Source: Larkinella rosea (GTDB lineage Bacteria > Bacteroidota > Bacteroidia > Cytophagales > Spirosomataceae). From it: DNA of 64,000 nt. The position numbers were made by a program, and so were the translations under genes. The stretch's first letter is position 1; each line of letters starts with the position of its first letter. The stretch spans positions 1,923,941 through 1,987,940 of the forward strand of contig NZ_RQJO01000007.1 in NCBI RefSeq assembly GCF_003858635.1, in the 5' to 3' direction. Of the stretch, positions 45,396 through 54,105 are shown piece by piece. Below the pieces are notes generated by a model. The model saw only the letters and a list, made by a program, of their open reading frames with translations. It did not search any database and was not told the origin of the DNA.

Positions 45396-46535
45396 CTAAA
45401 TCGAATTCACCTGAATCCGTCGGATGTACCAGCCCGCATTGACGAAGGTGTTGATGCTCACGTCGTTGATGATGCCGTAAAACCGCTGCTTGGTTCCAAT
45501 ATAAATCCAAAGGTTGACATTGGCCGGGAACGACATATTGGTGTACACCGTCAGGGTGCGCAGCTGGGCGGCCGGAACGGGATACACCACGCCCGGCGAA
45601 CTCTCCCCATCACCGTGTCCGTCCAGTCCCCACACAAAATGCAAATCCACCGATTCGGTTGCCGGAGTCACGTCCTCCCATTTCCAGAACACACTCGCCA
45701 CGGCGGCTTCGTTCGTCCAGGCCGTGTAATCCGACCAGCCCCATTCATCCCAGGTTTCGAGGCAATGTTGCGAAAACGCACATTCCACATCGAATCGAAT
45801 CCGCAAAATACCGTTTTGCGTCGTTTTGAACGGCACCAGAAAACCGTTTTCGCGGTGCGACATCAGGTAATCGAAATCGCCCGCATCCTTGTTTTTCGAA
45901 TGAATGCAGCTCCCCGAACGGGAAGCGTCCCACCACAAATAGCTGTCGTTCCGTTTGATCTGTCCGTCGCCCGAAGCACTGTTTTGGGCGCTGCGATCCC
46001 ACCAACCCGGATAATTAGGGAAAAAAGTTGCCTCGCTGACCAACGGATTGGGATGCGGCAAAACGAACGGTTCGTTAAAAACCGCCTGCTCCGGCTGTTC
46101 AACCGTTGTCCGGTGCGTCGCCGACTCAACCGGCTTGATCAATTTTTCAAATTCCAGACTGGCCGCCCGGCGAAGTTTGACCAACCCATTCAGATCCAGC
46201 TTGACATCCTGCGCAAACCGGAGCGACTGGATCCGTTGCCGACACCGTTCTTCCGCCAGAAAACCGCTTTCCAGCAGCCGGGAATCTTCGCCCGGCTTGG
46301 GGTCCGGACGACGGTTTTTCCGGGTGTATTCCGTCAGCTTTTCCCGCATTTCCGACCCGATCAGTTTCATTTCTTCCGCACGGTATTTTTCCTGCAACGT
46401 GTGCAGAGCACGCTCCAGACGGGCCTCTTCTTTCTGCCGTTGGGATTGCTCACTGGTGAGAAAACGGCCAAACCGTTTTGCCGAAAATTCCGCAGGGACA
46501 CGATTGTCGTCGATAAAAAACTTTTCGCCTTTCAT
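45396..46535 (-). CDS. Unrecognised 379-residue protein with coiled coil and beta-rich domain
   Basis: No signal peptide. Residues about 20-155 are charged and helical (likely coiled coil, with RQKEEARLERALHTLQEKYR). Then FFPNYPGWWDRSAQNSAS marks the start of a compact C-terminal domain of about 210 residues rich in Trp, Tyr and Asp, possibly a beta sandwich or jelly roll. No catalytic motif is visible. No family could be assigned by eye. It is a single gene, flanked by palindromes on its 3' side. It may be a structural or secreted-system cargo, but this is a guess. Confidence 0.7.
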   Translation of the reverse strand: MKGEKFFIDDNRVPAEFSAKRFGRFLTSEQSQRQKEEARLERALHTLQEKYRAEEMKLIGSEMREKLTEYTRKNRRPDPKPGEDSRLLESGFLAEERCRQRIQSLRFAQDVKLDLNGLVKLRRAASLEFEKLIKPVESATHRTTVEQPEQAVFNEPFVLPHPNPLVSEATFFPNYPGWWDRSAQNSASGDGQIKRNDSYLWWDASRSGSCIHSKNKDAGDFDYLMSHRENGFLVPFKTTQNGILRIRFDVECAFSQHCLETWDEWGWSDYTAWTNEAAVASVFWKWEDVTPATESVDLHFVWGLDGHGDGESSPGVVYPVPAAQLRTLTVYTNMSFPANVNLWIYIGTKQRFYGIINDVSINTFVNAGWYIRRIQVNSI

Positions 46536-46863
46536 TTGGATAGAAGTTAGTGGTATGGAATGTAAAAATGGATTTTAGCAGACACGCATCCGCCAGCATC
46601 CAACGCAAAGTAGATCATCAAATTCATTCATTGTCAGGAGTTTTGAGTAAGCGGACAAGGTTTTGACTGACCGGCAAAGCACTAATTACCCAAACGATAC
46701 CGCAGCTCCAAAACGCCCGTTGCGTTTACCCGATTTGTAGTACCGTTTGCCCAATTGCTCAAAAAAGCGTCCATTTTGCTAAAAAGAAATGGTGTTTTAT
46801 GTGTAACTTAGGCTGGAAATAAAAACCGTATTGCTGGGTATTGACTCCATTGACCCTGCCCCT
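46536..46863. other. Intergenic region between divergent hypothetical genes
   Basis: About 330 bases with no gene. A TAACTTAG at 46804-46811 could be part of a promoter for the secreted protein gene at 46864; no strong -33 box is seen. Confidence 0.4.
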
Positions 46864-47583
46864 ATGAAATACCGTTCGGCCTTATTAAGTGGGTTGGTTA
46901 CCTTGCTGAGTTCTGTAGCACACAGCCAGTGTGTCGTTTCGCAGGATGCCAAAAACCGGGTGATAACGACCTGCCAGTTTTACGCCCCCAAAAACGGTTT
47001 ATTAGTCAATCGGCCCGACCGCAGCCAGGCGCTGACGCAGGTTACTTTTCTGGGCAGCGAATACCTGACGTATCCGATCTGGCAGGACGGAACGCTGGAA
47101 TCGGGCGATCCGAAAAAACCGATTCCGTGTCAGATTGCCTTCAACATTGCGACCAACGTGGTCAAATGCCGGTTTGAAGGGGACGAGCAGGAATATGAAG
47201 TGCAGCCGGAAGCGTTCACCATCCATGACATGCGGTTTACCAGCCAGCTCCGCGACAAAGGCAGCAAGACCAGCCGCGTGTATTACATGGTTTTGTATGC
47301 CGGAAAAACCCGGTTATTGAAACAAATTCGCAGCAATCTGAGCGTCGTAAAAAGAGATGCCTACTCCCTGGAGCAATCATTCGACGGGACTTTTATCAAC
47401 AGCAAAACCTACTTTATTCAGCGGAACAATGAACGACTCCGGGTCGTGAACCTGTCCCGAAAATCCGTCCTCGGCGTTCTGAAAGACCCTACCAGCCAGT
47501 TAGATAACTATATTACCCAGCGTAAACTCGATGTCAATCAATTGGTTGATGTGGTAGCGTATTATGATGGGTTTCAAAAGTGA
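46864..47583 (+). CDS. Secreted hypothetical protein
   Basis: A 239-residue protein from the ATG at 46864 (MKYRSALLSGLVTLLSSVAHSQ), a clear signal peptide; the frame from 46831 lacks one. The mature part has alternating beta strands and conserved-looking Cys residues (CVVSQ, TTCQFYAP, PCQIAF, KCRFEG), suggesting two disulfides in the periplasm or outside. No known domain is recognised. It is a single-gene unit. Confidence 0.78.
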   Translation: MKYRSALLSGLVTLLSSVAHSQCVVSQDAKNRVITTCQFYAPKNGLLVNRPDRSQALTQVTFLGSEYLTYPIWQDGTLESGDPKKPIPCQIAFNIATNVVKCRFEGDEQEYEVQPEAFTIHDMRFTSQLRDKGSKTSRVYYMVLYAGKTRLLKQIRSNLSVVKRDAYSLEQSFDGTFINSKTYFIQRNNERLRVVNLSRKSVLGVLKDPTSQLDNYITQRKLDVNQLVDVVAYYDGFQK

Positions 47584-47692
47584 GCACAAAGAGTAGAGCC
47601 AAGAGACATAGAGACGGTTTTCGGGTATCAGTGCCTTATTCTGCCATAGCGAGTGCAAAAGCAGGAAAGGCCCGATTTTATTGACGGATCGT

Positions 47693-48013
47693 TTACGCTT
47701 CTGCTTCAAACAACTCCACATTCGTAACGGCCCATTCGCCCGCAATCATGGGCATGCCACGCAGCACCCCCCGGTTATTGGTGCAAATCAGGTACAGATC
47801 ACCGGATTGGAAAATGGCGACAATCGTTTCGCCGGACGTCTCCGACGGTTTGCCGACGGTTTCGGTCAGGCTGAATCCGTTGTCGTCGAACGTAATCGAA
47901 TAAATGCGCAGATCCGTGGTTTCGTAGCGGTGTTTCAGCATGGACTTCCGCAAAATGCCATGCACTTTCTCAGCCTCTTCGGGATTTTTGGTAGACGGAA
48001 CAAAGAATTTCAT
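47693..48013 (-). CDS. Small cytosolic hypothetical protein
   Basis: A 106-residue protein with an alpha-beta pattern (MKFFVPSTKNPEEAEKVHGI then VAIFQSGDLYLICTNNRG). Its G+C matches neighbouring genes and the start is a good ATG at 48013. No motif is recognised. It lies between a secreted protein gene and a GNAT gene, both on other transcripts, and a long palindrome is just upstream. Confidence 0.65.
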   Translation of the reverse strand: MKFFVPSTKNPEEAEKVHGILRKSMLKHRYETTDLRIYSITFDDNGFSLTETVGKPSETSGETIVAIFQSGDLYLICTNNRGVLRGMPMIAGEWAVTNVELFEAEA

Positions 48014-48028
48014 TGGTTGAAATAAGTT

Positions 48029-48120
48029 TACAGTTTTCAGTTTACGGTTCTCGGTTTACGGTGGCTAACGCGTCAGTCCTGGCGGGGAACCGCACCGAAA
48101 ACCGTAAACTGAAAACCGTA
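48029..48120. repeat. 27-bp inverted repeat built from TTTTCAGTTTACGGT
   Basis: Arms 48029-48055 and 48094-48120 pair with two mismatches across a 38-base spacer; each arm has two CGGTT/AACCG cores. A related palindrome is at 49491-49522. It lies between the GNAT and the small hypothetical gene. Confidence 0.68.
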
Positions 48121-48124
48121 CACC

Positions 48125-48607
48125 TTAATTAGGTCTCTTCCACATCAGCGTACTGCGCTCCTGATCGACGAAGCCGATCGATTCGTACAGTCGTTTGGCG
48201 CGGGGATTGTATTTTTCCGTTTGTAATAGAATGACCGAAACGCCCAGTTCGTCGGCGGTTTGCTGAATCTGCTGCAAAACCGTGCGTCCCTTCCCTCCTC
48301 CCCGGTGGCCTTCTTCAATAAACAATTCATCCACCAGAGCGGTTTTTCCGCCGAACTCCAGGGCAAAACCATACGTCAGCACCACATACCCCACCGGGCG
48401 GTTTTCGTCCACCACCAGCCAGAGCGAGCCCAGCGACGGATTTTCCAGCATTTGCCGAATAAGTTGTTGCCGGAGCGGACGGTCGAACGGATAGCTGAAA
48501 TGGTGGCAAAACGTTTCCATCATCTGCAGTAACGTGTCAACATCGGCGGTTGTGGTGGCCAGTCGAATCAGGTCGGGAATGGGGGTGCGGTTTTCCAATG
48601 GCGTCAA
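48125..48607 (-). CDS. GNAT-family N-acetyltransferase
   Basis: A 160-residue protein with the GNAT fold. Motif A is VDELFIEEGHRGGGKGRTVL (the pyrophosphate-binding loop), followed by the C-terminal NPRAKRLYESIGF motif. No ATG fits the expected start; a TTG at 48607 is preferred because it follows a promoter-like AAACTTTG. The acetyl acceptor is unknown. It is divergent from a MerR-TipAS regulator. Confidence 0.83.
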   Translation of the reverse strand: MTPLENRTPIPDLIRLATTTADVDTLLQMMETFCHHFSYPFDRPLRQQLIRQMLENPSLGSLWLVVDENRPVGYVVLTYGFALEFGGKTALVDELFIEEGHRGGGKGRTVLQQIQQTADELGVSVILLQTEKYNPRAKRLYESIGFVDQERSTLMWKRPN

Positions 48608-48654
48608 TAACTGCGGTAAAATACGGCAAAGTTTAAAAAAACTTCATTTTTTTC

Positions 48655-48687
48655 TTGACTCTCCCCTTACGTCATAGCCTACATTTA
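48655..48687 (+). promoter_or_regulatory. MerR-type promoter with 19-base spacer
   Basis: TTGACT (48655-48660) and TACATTTA (48680-48687) are separated by 19 bases, longer than usual and typical of MerR-controlled promoters. CTCCCCTTACGTCATAG in the spacer resembles known TipA/MerR operators, which suggests autoregulation. Confidence 0.62.
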
Positions 48688-48709
48688 CAACGTCAACAGC
48701 AGTAACGCA

Positions 48710-49483
48710 ATGAGTATGAGAACCTATTCGGTCAAACAACTGGCAAAACTGGCGGGAGTCAGCGTGCGCACGCTGCATCATTACGACCGCCTGGGTTTGC
48801 TAAAACCGTCCGTTCGCACGGAAGCCCGGTACCGGCTTTACGGCGAGAAAGAGTTAATCCGACTGCAGCAGATTCTCTTTTACAAGGAACTGGATTTTCC
48901 GTTGCTGGAAATCCGGCAGGTTCTCGACGACCCCGATTTCGATCTGGTGGTTGCGCTGAAAAGTCACAAAACCGCCCTGAAAGATCGTCGGGACCGGCTC
49001 ACAACCTTGCTGAGTACGATTGACAAAACCATTTCAAAACTAAAAGGAGAACAAATCATGGTAACAGACGAAGAATTATACGCCGGTTTCCCGAAAGAAA
49101 CCGCGGAAGCTTACCGGCAGGAAGCCGTCGCCAAATACGGCGAAAAGGTCGTGGTAGAATCGGAAAACAAGCTCCGTAAATTAAGCAAAGACGAACTGGC
49201 GCAGGTCAAAGCCGAGGGCGAGGAAATTGCCGGTACGCTGGCCGGACTCATGCACAAAGATCCAACCGACCCGGCCGTTCAGCAACAGATTGCCCGGCAC
49301 TATGCTTTCATTCGGAAAATGTGGGGGCCATCCGTCGGCAACGGCGACCCGCTGGCGGCTTACCGCGGACTCGGTCAGTTGTATGTCGATGACCCGCGCT
49401 ACACCAGCCAGAACGGCGTGCCCAATCCCGACTTCGCCCGGTTTTTGTGCCAGGCGATGCAGCATTTTGTAGACGGGCAATAA
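48710..49483 (+). CDS. MerR-family regulator with TipAS-type C-terminal domain
   Basis: A 257-residue regulator. The N-terminal winged helix-turn-helix (YSVKQLAKLAGVSVRTLHHY, residues 5-24) and the coiled coil (about 75-110) fit MerR. The C-terminal half (about 120-257) is TipAS-like, with WGPSVGNGDPLAAYRGLGQL and YVDDPRYTSQ, a fold that binds thiopeptide-type ligands or other small hydrophobic molecules and activates transcription. The ligand is unknown. It is preceded by a MerR-type promoter, so it likely controls itself, and is convergent with an esterase. Confidence 0.9.
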   Translation: MSMRTYSVKQLAKLAGVSVRTLHHYDRLGLLKPSVRTEARYRLYGEKELIRLQQILFYKELDFPLLEIRQVLDDPDFDLVVALKSHKTALKDRRDRLTTLLSTIDKTISKLKGEQIMVTDEELYAGFPKETAEAYRQEAVAKYGEKVVVESENKLRKLSKDELAQVKAEGEEIAGTLAGLMHKDPTDPAVQQQIARHYAFIRKMWGPSVGNGDPLAAYRGLGQLYVDDPRYTSQNGVPNPDFARFLCQAMQHFVDGQ

Positions 49484-49490
49484 GTTATAG

Positions 49491-49522
49491 TATACGGTTT
49501 TCAGTTTACCGAAAACCGTATA
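49491..49522. repeat. Perfect 12-bp palindrome between convergent genes
   Basis: TATACGGTTTTC and GAAAACCGTATA pair exactly around an 8-base loop (AGTTTACC). It shares the CGGTTTTCAGTTTAC string with the longer repeat at 48029-48120 and may terminate both genes. Confidence 0.65.
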
Positions 49523-49525
49523 CCC

Positions 49526-50350
49526 TCACCCCTTCTTATCAAAATACGCCCGCATGAACAGCAGCTGGTAGTTGATGGCGTTGTTCCAGTAATTCCAGTT
49601 GTGGGCGCCAGGGCGGGTGATGAAGTCGTGGGCGATGTTCATGTCCAGCATTTTCTGGTGCAGATTTGAGTTGACCCGAAAGAAAAAATCCTCCGTTCCG
49701 CAGTCGATGATCAGTGCCTGGGAGTTGGGCGTCAGCAGATGGAGCAGGTTGATAACGGTATTCTGGTTCCAGCGTTCGGGATTCTGGGCGTAGGTGCCCA
49801 GCCATTTCGCCATGTTCCAGTTGTTCGGGAAAGGGCGAATATCGACGCCCCCGCTCATACTGCCCGCGGCCCCAAACACATCCTGATGCCGGAATCCCAG
49901 GTACAATGCTCCGTGACCACCCATGCTCAAACCGGTAATCGCCCGGCCCGTGCGGTTTTTGATGGTTTTGTAGTGACTATCCACCCACGACACCAGTTCG
50001 CCGGAAACATAGGTTTCGTACCGCGACGACGGATCGACGGGGCTGTCGAAATACCAGCTGGAGACATTGCCATCGGGGCAAACAATGATCGATTGATAGG
50101 TGTCGGCGGCTTTGTGAATGGAGGGCGCTTTTTTCACCCAATCGCTGTAGTTACCACCGTGGCCGTGCAGGACATAGACCACCGGAAACTCCTGCCCACT
50201 CGAATACGAATCCGGCGTAATTACCACCGCTTTGATGGTTTTCTTCATGGACGCGCTGTACGTTTCCACGGTATCCACTTTGGACGCCCGAACGGTTTGG
50301 TGAATCAAAAAGAAAAGGATACAGATTTGGAAGAAGCGAGTCGTAGTCAT
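49526..50350 (-). CDS. Secreted esterase (esterase D / PF00756 type)
   Basis: A 274-residue exported alpha/beta-hydrolase from the ATG at 50350 (MTTTRFFQICILFFLIHQTV); the frame from 50395 adds an N-terminus without export features. The nucleophile motif is TGLSMGGHGA, the Asp lies in IIDCGTEDFF and the His in RPGAHNWNYW. It resembles secreted esterases such as feruloyl esterases; the substrate is unknown. It is divergent from an S9 peptidase gene, with which it shares 105 bases of upstream DNA. Confidence 0.85.
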   Translation of the reverse strand: MTTTRFFQICILFFLIHQTVRASKVDTVETYSASMKKTIKAVVITPDSYSSGQEFPVVYVLHGHGGNYSDWVKKAPSIHKAADTYQSIIVCPDGNVSSWYFDSPVDPSSRYETYVSGELVSWVDSHYKTIKNRTGRAITGLSMGGHGALYLGFRHQDVFGAAGSMSGGVDIRPFPNNWNMAKWLGTYAQNPERWNQNTVINLLHLLTPNSQALIIDCGTEDFFFRVNSNLHQKMLDMNIAHDFITRPGAHNWNYWNNAINYQLLFMRAYFDKKG

Positions 50351-50455
50351 TGAACGGTCAGGAATGTTTCTCGATTTGTGGGGTAATGGCTGCAAAATAA
50401 AACCATTTCCAAACTTTTTGTATCTTCATGGGCTTATTCCTCTTCAAAACAAACC

Positions 50456-52456
50456 ATGAAATCCATTTTCCTCGGCCTGTTCCTGACCGGCTCTGTGCTG
50501 GCTCAACCTCCCGTCAAACGCCCGATTCAACCCTCCGACATTCTGAGATTGCAGAACATCGCCGATCCGCAGGTTTCGCCCGAAGGATCGTGGGTGGCGT
50601 TTACGCTTTCGACGGTCGATAAAGAGAAAGACAAACGAAATACGGATATCTGGATGGTGAGTTGGGACGGCAAGCAGACGGTTCAACTGACGAGCAGCCC
50701 CGACGGCGAGTCGTCGCCCCGCTGGAGTCCGGACGGCCGCTATCTATCGTTTGTGGCCACCCGCAACGGCGATAAAGACGGCCAGTTGTGGCTCCTCGAC
50801 CGGCGCGGTGGCGAAGGCAAAAAACTGACCGACCTGAAAAGCGATCTGGAAGCTTACGAGTGGGCGCCCAATGGTAAATCCATTGCACTCGTCATCCGCG
50901 ATAAAGATTATTCAGACTCCGCGAAAACCAAAATCCGAAAACCGTACGTCATCGATCGCTATCATTTCAAGGAAGACACCAAAGGTTACCTCGACCGCCG
51001 GGCGGCCCACCTGTATCTGTTCAACGTTGAAACCAAAAAACTCGATACGCTCACGACCGGCAGTTACGACGAAACCTCGCCGGTTTGGTCGCCCGACAGC
51101 AGGCAGATTGCGTTTGTCAGCAACCGGACTTCCGATCCGGACAAGAACGAAAATACCGATCTGTACGTGATCGAAGCCCGTGCCAAAGCCCCAATGAAGC
51201 AACTGACGACCTGGGGCGGTTCCGATAATAACCCGGTCTGGAGCCCGGATGGTGCCCAAATTGCCTATCTGCGCTCGACGGCTGCGACCAATTTTATCAT
51301 GTACGACCAGCCGGTTTTGTCGGTGATTTCGGCCAGTGGCGGTGAGCCCAAACTGGTATCCGTTGCCCTGGATCGGCCGGTTCGAAACCCGCGCTGGTCG
51401 CCCGATGGCAAATCGATAGCGGTTTTGGTCGACGACGACCGCCGGACTTACGTCGGCGCGTACGATCTGGCATCGGGCAAACTAAACCGCCTGGCCGGTG
51501 GCGACCTCGCTTTTGCCGACCTGGAACAAAATTCCAAGGGCGGCTGGGCAACGCTGATGAGCAAACCGCAACTGCCGACGGAAATTTACGCCGTCGAAAA
51601 CGGTGAAACCCGCCGGTTGACCACCTTTCAGGATGCTTTCGTGGCTCCCTTAACACTGGCTTCGGTTGAAGGATTTACGTCCCGGAGCAAAGACGGCACG
51701 CAGGTCGAAAACATGCTGTTCCGCCCCGCCAACGTTCCGGCCGGGCAGAAATCCCCGACGATTCTGTTCATCCACGGCGGTCCGGTTGGGCAGGACAATT
51801 TTGGTTTCGATCTTTCCCGGCAGTTGCTGGCCGGTGGCGGGTATGTGGTTGCGGGCGTCAATTACCGGGGCAGCAGTGGACGAGGTCTGGCGTTTTGCAA
51901 AGCCATTTATGGCGATTGGGGCAACAAGGAAGTAGCTGATATTCTGGGCGCTACCGACTATCTGGTGGCCAACGGTATTGCCGATCCGGCGAAGCTGGGC
52001 ATCGGCGGCTGGAGCTACGGCGGCATTCTGACCAATTACACCATCGCCACCGATCAGCGGTTTAAGGCGGCCGCGAGCGGAGCCGGAAGTTCGCTGCAAC
52101 TGACCATGTACGGTTCCGATCAGTACGTTACACAATACGAAAGCGAACTGGGGCTCCCCTGGAAGAATACCGATAAGTGGCTGAAAGTTTCTTATCCGTT
52201 CCTGAAAGCCGACCGCATCAAAACGCCGACGTTGTTTATGGGCGGAGAAAAGGATTTTAACGTGCCGATTGCCGGAAGTGAGCAGATGTATCAGGCACTC
52301 AAGTCATTGGGTGTTCCGGCACAACTGATTGTGTATCCCGGCCAGTTTCACGGTCTTTCGGTGCCGAGTTACCAAACCGACCGGTTCGACCGGTATCTGA
52401 AGTGGTTCGATCAGTATTTGAAGACGTCGGTAGCGGTTTTGGGAACCGGAAAATAA
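50456..52456 (+). CDS. S9-family prolyl oligopeptidase-like peptidase
   Basis: A 666-residue exported peptidase. A signal peptide (MKSIFLGLFLTGSVLAQ) is followed by a beta-propeller domain (about 30-385) with repeated WSPDG blades, then the alpha/beta-hydrolase domain. The catalytic serine is Ser520 in IGGWSYGG, with the Asp in GGEKDFNVP and the His in GQFHGLS. It probably cleaves short peptides in the periplasm. It is a single gene. Confidence 0.92.
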   Translation: MKSIFLGLFLTGSVLAQPPVKRPIQPSDILRLQNIADPQVSPEGSWVAFTLSTVDKEKDKRNTDIWMVSWDGKQTVQLTSSPDGESSPRWSPDGRYLSFVATRNGDKDGQLWLLDRRGGEGKKLTDLKSDLEAYEWAPNGKSIALVIRDKDYSDSAKTKIRKPYVIDRYHFKEDTKGYLDRRAAHLYLFNVETKKLDTLTTGSYDETSPVWSPDSRQIAFVSNRTSDPDKNENTDLYVIEARAKAPMKQLTTWGGSDNNPVWSPDGAQIAYLRSTAATNFIMYDQPVLSVISASGGEPKLVSVALDRPVRNPRWSPDGKSIAVLVDDDRRTYVGAYDLASGKLNRLAGGDLAFADLEQNSKGGWATLMSKPQLPTEIYAVENGETRRLTTFQDAFVAPLTLASVEGFTSRSKDGTQVENMLFRPANVPAGQKSPTILFIHGGPVGQDNFGFDLSRQLLAGGGYVVAGVNYRGSSGRGLAFCKAIYGDWGNKEVADILGATDYLVANGIADPAKLGIGGWSYGGILTNYTIATDQRFKAAASGAGSSLQLTMYGSDQYVTQYESELGLPWKNTDKWLKVSYPFLKADRIKTPTLFMGGEKDFNVPIAGSEQMYQALKSLGVPAQLIVYPGQFHGLSVPSYQTDRFDRYLKWFDQYLKTSVAVLGTGK

Positions 52457-52547
52457 CCAATGAAAATTCCGGTTTCCCGTTCAAAGACGCTAGAAATTGG
52501 AACTATACACGTAAAATTAGTACAAATCCAACAAGCTGATCGTGCAA

Positions 52548-52579
52548 TTGTTCCGTTTGCCTAAAAACCCCTAAGTTCG
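52548..52579 (+). promoter_or_regulatory. Putative promoter of pgk
   Basis: TTG (52548-52550) and TAAGTTCG (52572-52579) are 21 bases apart, a fair match to the Bacteroidota pattern. Confidence 0.42.
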
Positions 52580-52613
52580 GGCGGATTTTGCCAACTAACA
52601 GGAAATCTGTCGT

Positions 52614-53801
52614 ATGAAAACTTTAGATTCTTATAATTTTTCCGGTAAACGCGCCCTGATTCGGGTGGATTTCAATGTTCCACTGAACAGTAAGTTCGAA
52701 ATTACGGACGACACCCGTATGAAAGCCACTCTGCCGACGATCAACAAAATTCTGAAAGATGGTGGCTCGTGCGTGTTGATGTCGCATTTGGGTCGGCCCA
52801 AAGGCGGTCCTGAAGATAAATTTTCACTAAAACACCTGGTTGGCCCCTTATCCATTATGCTGGGCGTTTCGGTGAAATTCGCCGACGATTGCATTGGCGA
52901 ATCCGCCAAAGAACAGGCCGATGCGTTAAAACCGGGCGAAGTATTGCTGCTCGAAAATTTGCGGTTTTATAAGGAAGAGGAAAAAGGAGACGTTGCCTTT
53001 GCCGAAAAATTGTCAAAACTCGGCGATGTCTGGGTAAATGATGCGTTCGGAACGGCCCACCGCGCCCACGCATCCACGGCGGTCATTGCGCAGTTTTTTA
53101 CGGATAAAGTCTGCGGTTACGTCATGCAGGCCGAACTGGACAACGCCCAGCGCGTTCTGGAAGATGCGGATCGCCCGTTCACGGCCATCATGGGAGGTGC
53201 CAAGATTTCGGATAAAATCCTGATCATCGAGAAGTTACTGGATAAAGTCGATAACCTGATCATCGGCGGTGGCATGGCCTACACCTTCACGAAGGCTCAA
53301 GGTGGTAAAATCGGTAAATCCCTGCTCGAAGCCGACAAACAGGATCTGGCGCTCGAACTGCTTGAAAAGGCCAAAGCCAAAGGCGTTCAGGTGTATTTGC
53401 CGGTCGATAACGTCATTGCCGACGGTTTTTCCAACGATGCAAACCGCCAGACGGTGAAAACCGGTGAGATTCCGGACGACTGGGAAGGGTTGGATATCGG
53501 TCCTGAATCCGTTGCCTTATTCAGCGATGTGCTGTCTAAATCGAAAACCATCCTCTGGAACGGACCGATGGGCGTGTTCGAATTCCCGAATTTCGCGATC
53601 GGTACCAACGCCATTGCGGATGTGGTGGTAAAAGCGACGGAAGAAAACGATGCATTCTCGCTGATCGGCGGTGGCGACTCGGCATCGGCGGTCAACAACG
53701 CCGGTTATGGCGACCGCGTGAGTTACGTTTCTACGGGTGGTGGAGCTTTGCTGGAGTACATGGAAGGCAAAACCTTGCCGGGAGTGGCGGCTTTGGGCTA
53801 A
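52614..53801 (+). CDS. pgk: Phosphoglycerate kinase
   Basis: A 395-residue glycolytic kinase of normal length that transfers phosphate from 1,3-bisphosphoglycerate to ADP. It starts [19 protein letters not shown], with RVDFNVPLN and SHLGRPKGG, the [10 protein letters not shown] loop and the GGGDSASAV phosphate-binding loop near the C-terminus. It has its own promoter and terminator. Confidence 0.97.
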   Translation: MKTLDSYNFSGKRALIRVDFNVPLNSKFEITDDTRMKATLPTINKILKDGGSCVLMSHLGRPKGGPEDKFSLKHLVGPLSIMLGVSVKFADDCIGESAKEQADALKPGEVLLLENLRFYKEEEKGDVAFAEKLSKLGDVWVNDAFGTAHRAHASTAVIAQFFTDKVCGYVMQAELDNAQRVLEDADRPFTAIMGGAKISDKILIIEKLLDKVDNLIIGGGMAYTFTKAQGGKIGKSLLEADKQDLALELLEKAKAKGVQVYLPVDNVIADGFSNDANRQTVKTGEIPDDWEGLDIGPESVALFSDVLSKSKTILWNGPMGVFEFPNFAIGTNAIADVVVKATEENDAFSLIGGGDSASAVNNAGYGDRVSYVSTGGGALLEYMEGKTLPGVAALG

Positions 53802-53844
53802 TCATTGCAATTAGTTGGATACTAAATATCATTTAGATAATCAC

Positions 53845-53874
53845 AAAAAAGGTCACAAAAAGTGACCTTTTTTT
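53845..53874 (+). terminator. Terminator of pgk
   Basis: AAAAAAGGTCAC and GTGACCTTTTTTT pair perfectly around AAAAA, 43 bases after the stop. Confidence 0.9.
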
Positions 53875-53985
53875 ATGACTTTTCAATAAATACCCTTCAT
53901 GTGATGCAAATTTATTAAATGTATCTACACGATGTCACCAAATAGTATTTTGAATTTGGAGAATGTTACCGTATTTTTAAAAATC

Positions 53986-54018
53986 AAAAAAGCCACTCCT
54001 CAATGTGGGAATGGCTTT
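53986..54018 (-). terminator. Terminator of the outer-membrane receptor
   Basis: On the minus strand AAAGCCATTCC pairs with GGAGTGGCTTT (one T-G) around an 8-base loop and continues into TTT, about 90 bases after the gene. Confidence 0.75.
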
Positions 54019-54105
54019 CTGCTTTCTTAACCTAAACTAATTATCTATTAAAGTAACGGCGGGTGAACGGAAATTCATCCGCCGTTTGCTTTATTTAACT
54101 TTTAT

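Larger units (their letters stand above)
53802..54105. other. Region between convergent pgk and the outer-membrane receptor
   Basis: About 300 bases with no gene. It holds two terminators facing opposite ways (53845-53874 and 53986-54018) with an AT-rich stretch between them. Confidence 0.6.

Noticed and set aside
45615-46550. 311-residue plus-strand frame opposite the unrecognised 379-residue protein
   Set aside because: The minus-strand frame has a better amino-acid composition, with a helical N-terminus and compact domain, while the plus frame is Arg/His/Pro/Phe-rich as expected of a shadow.
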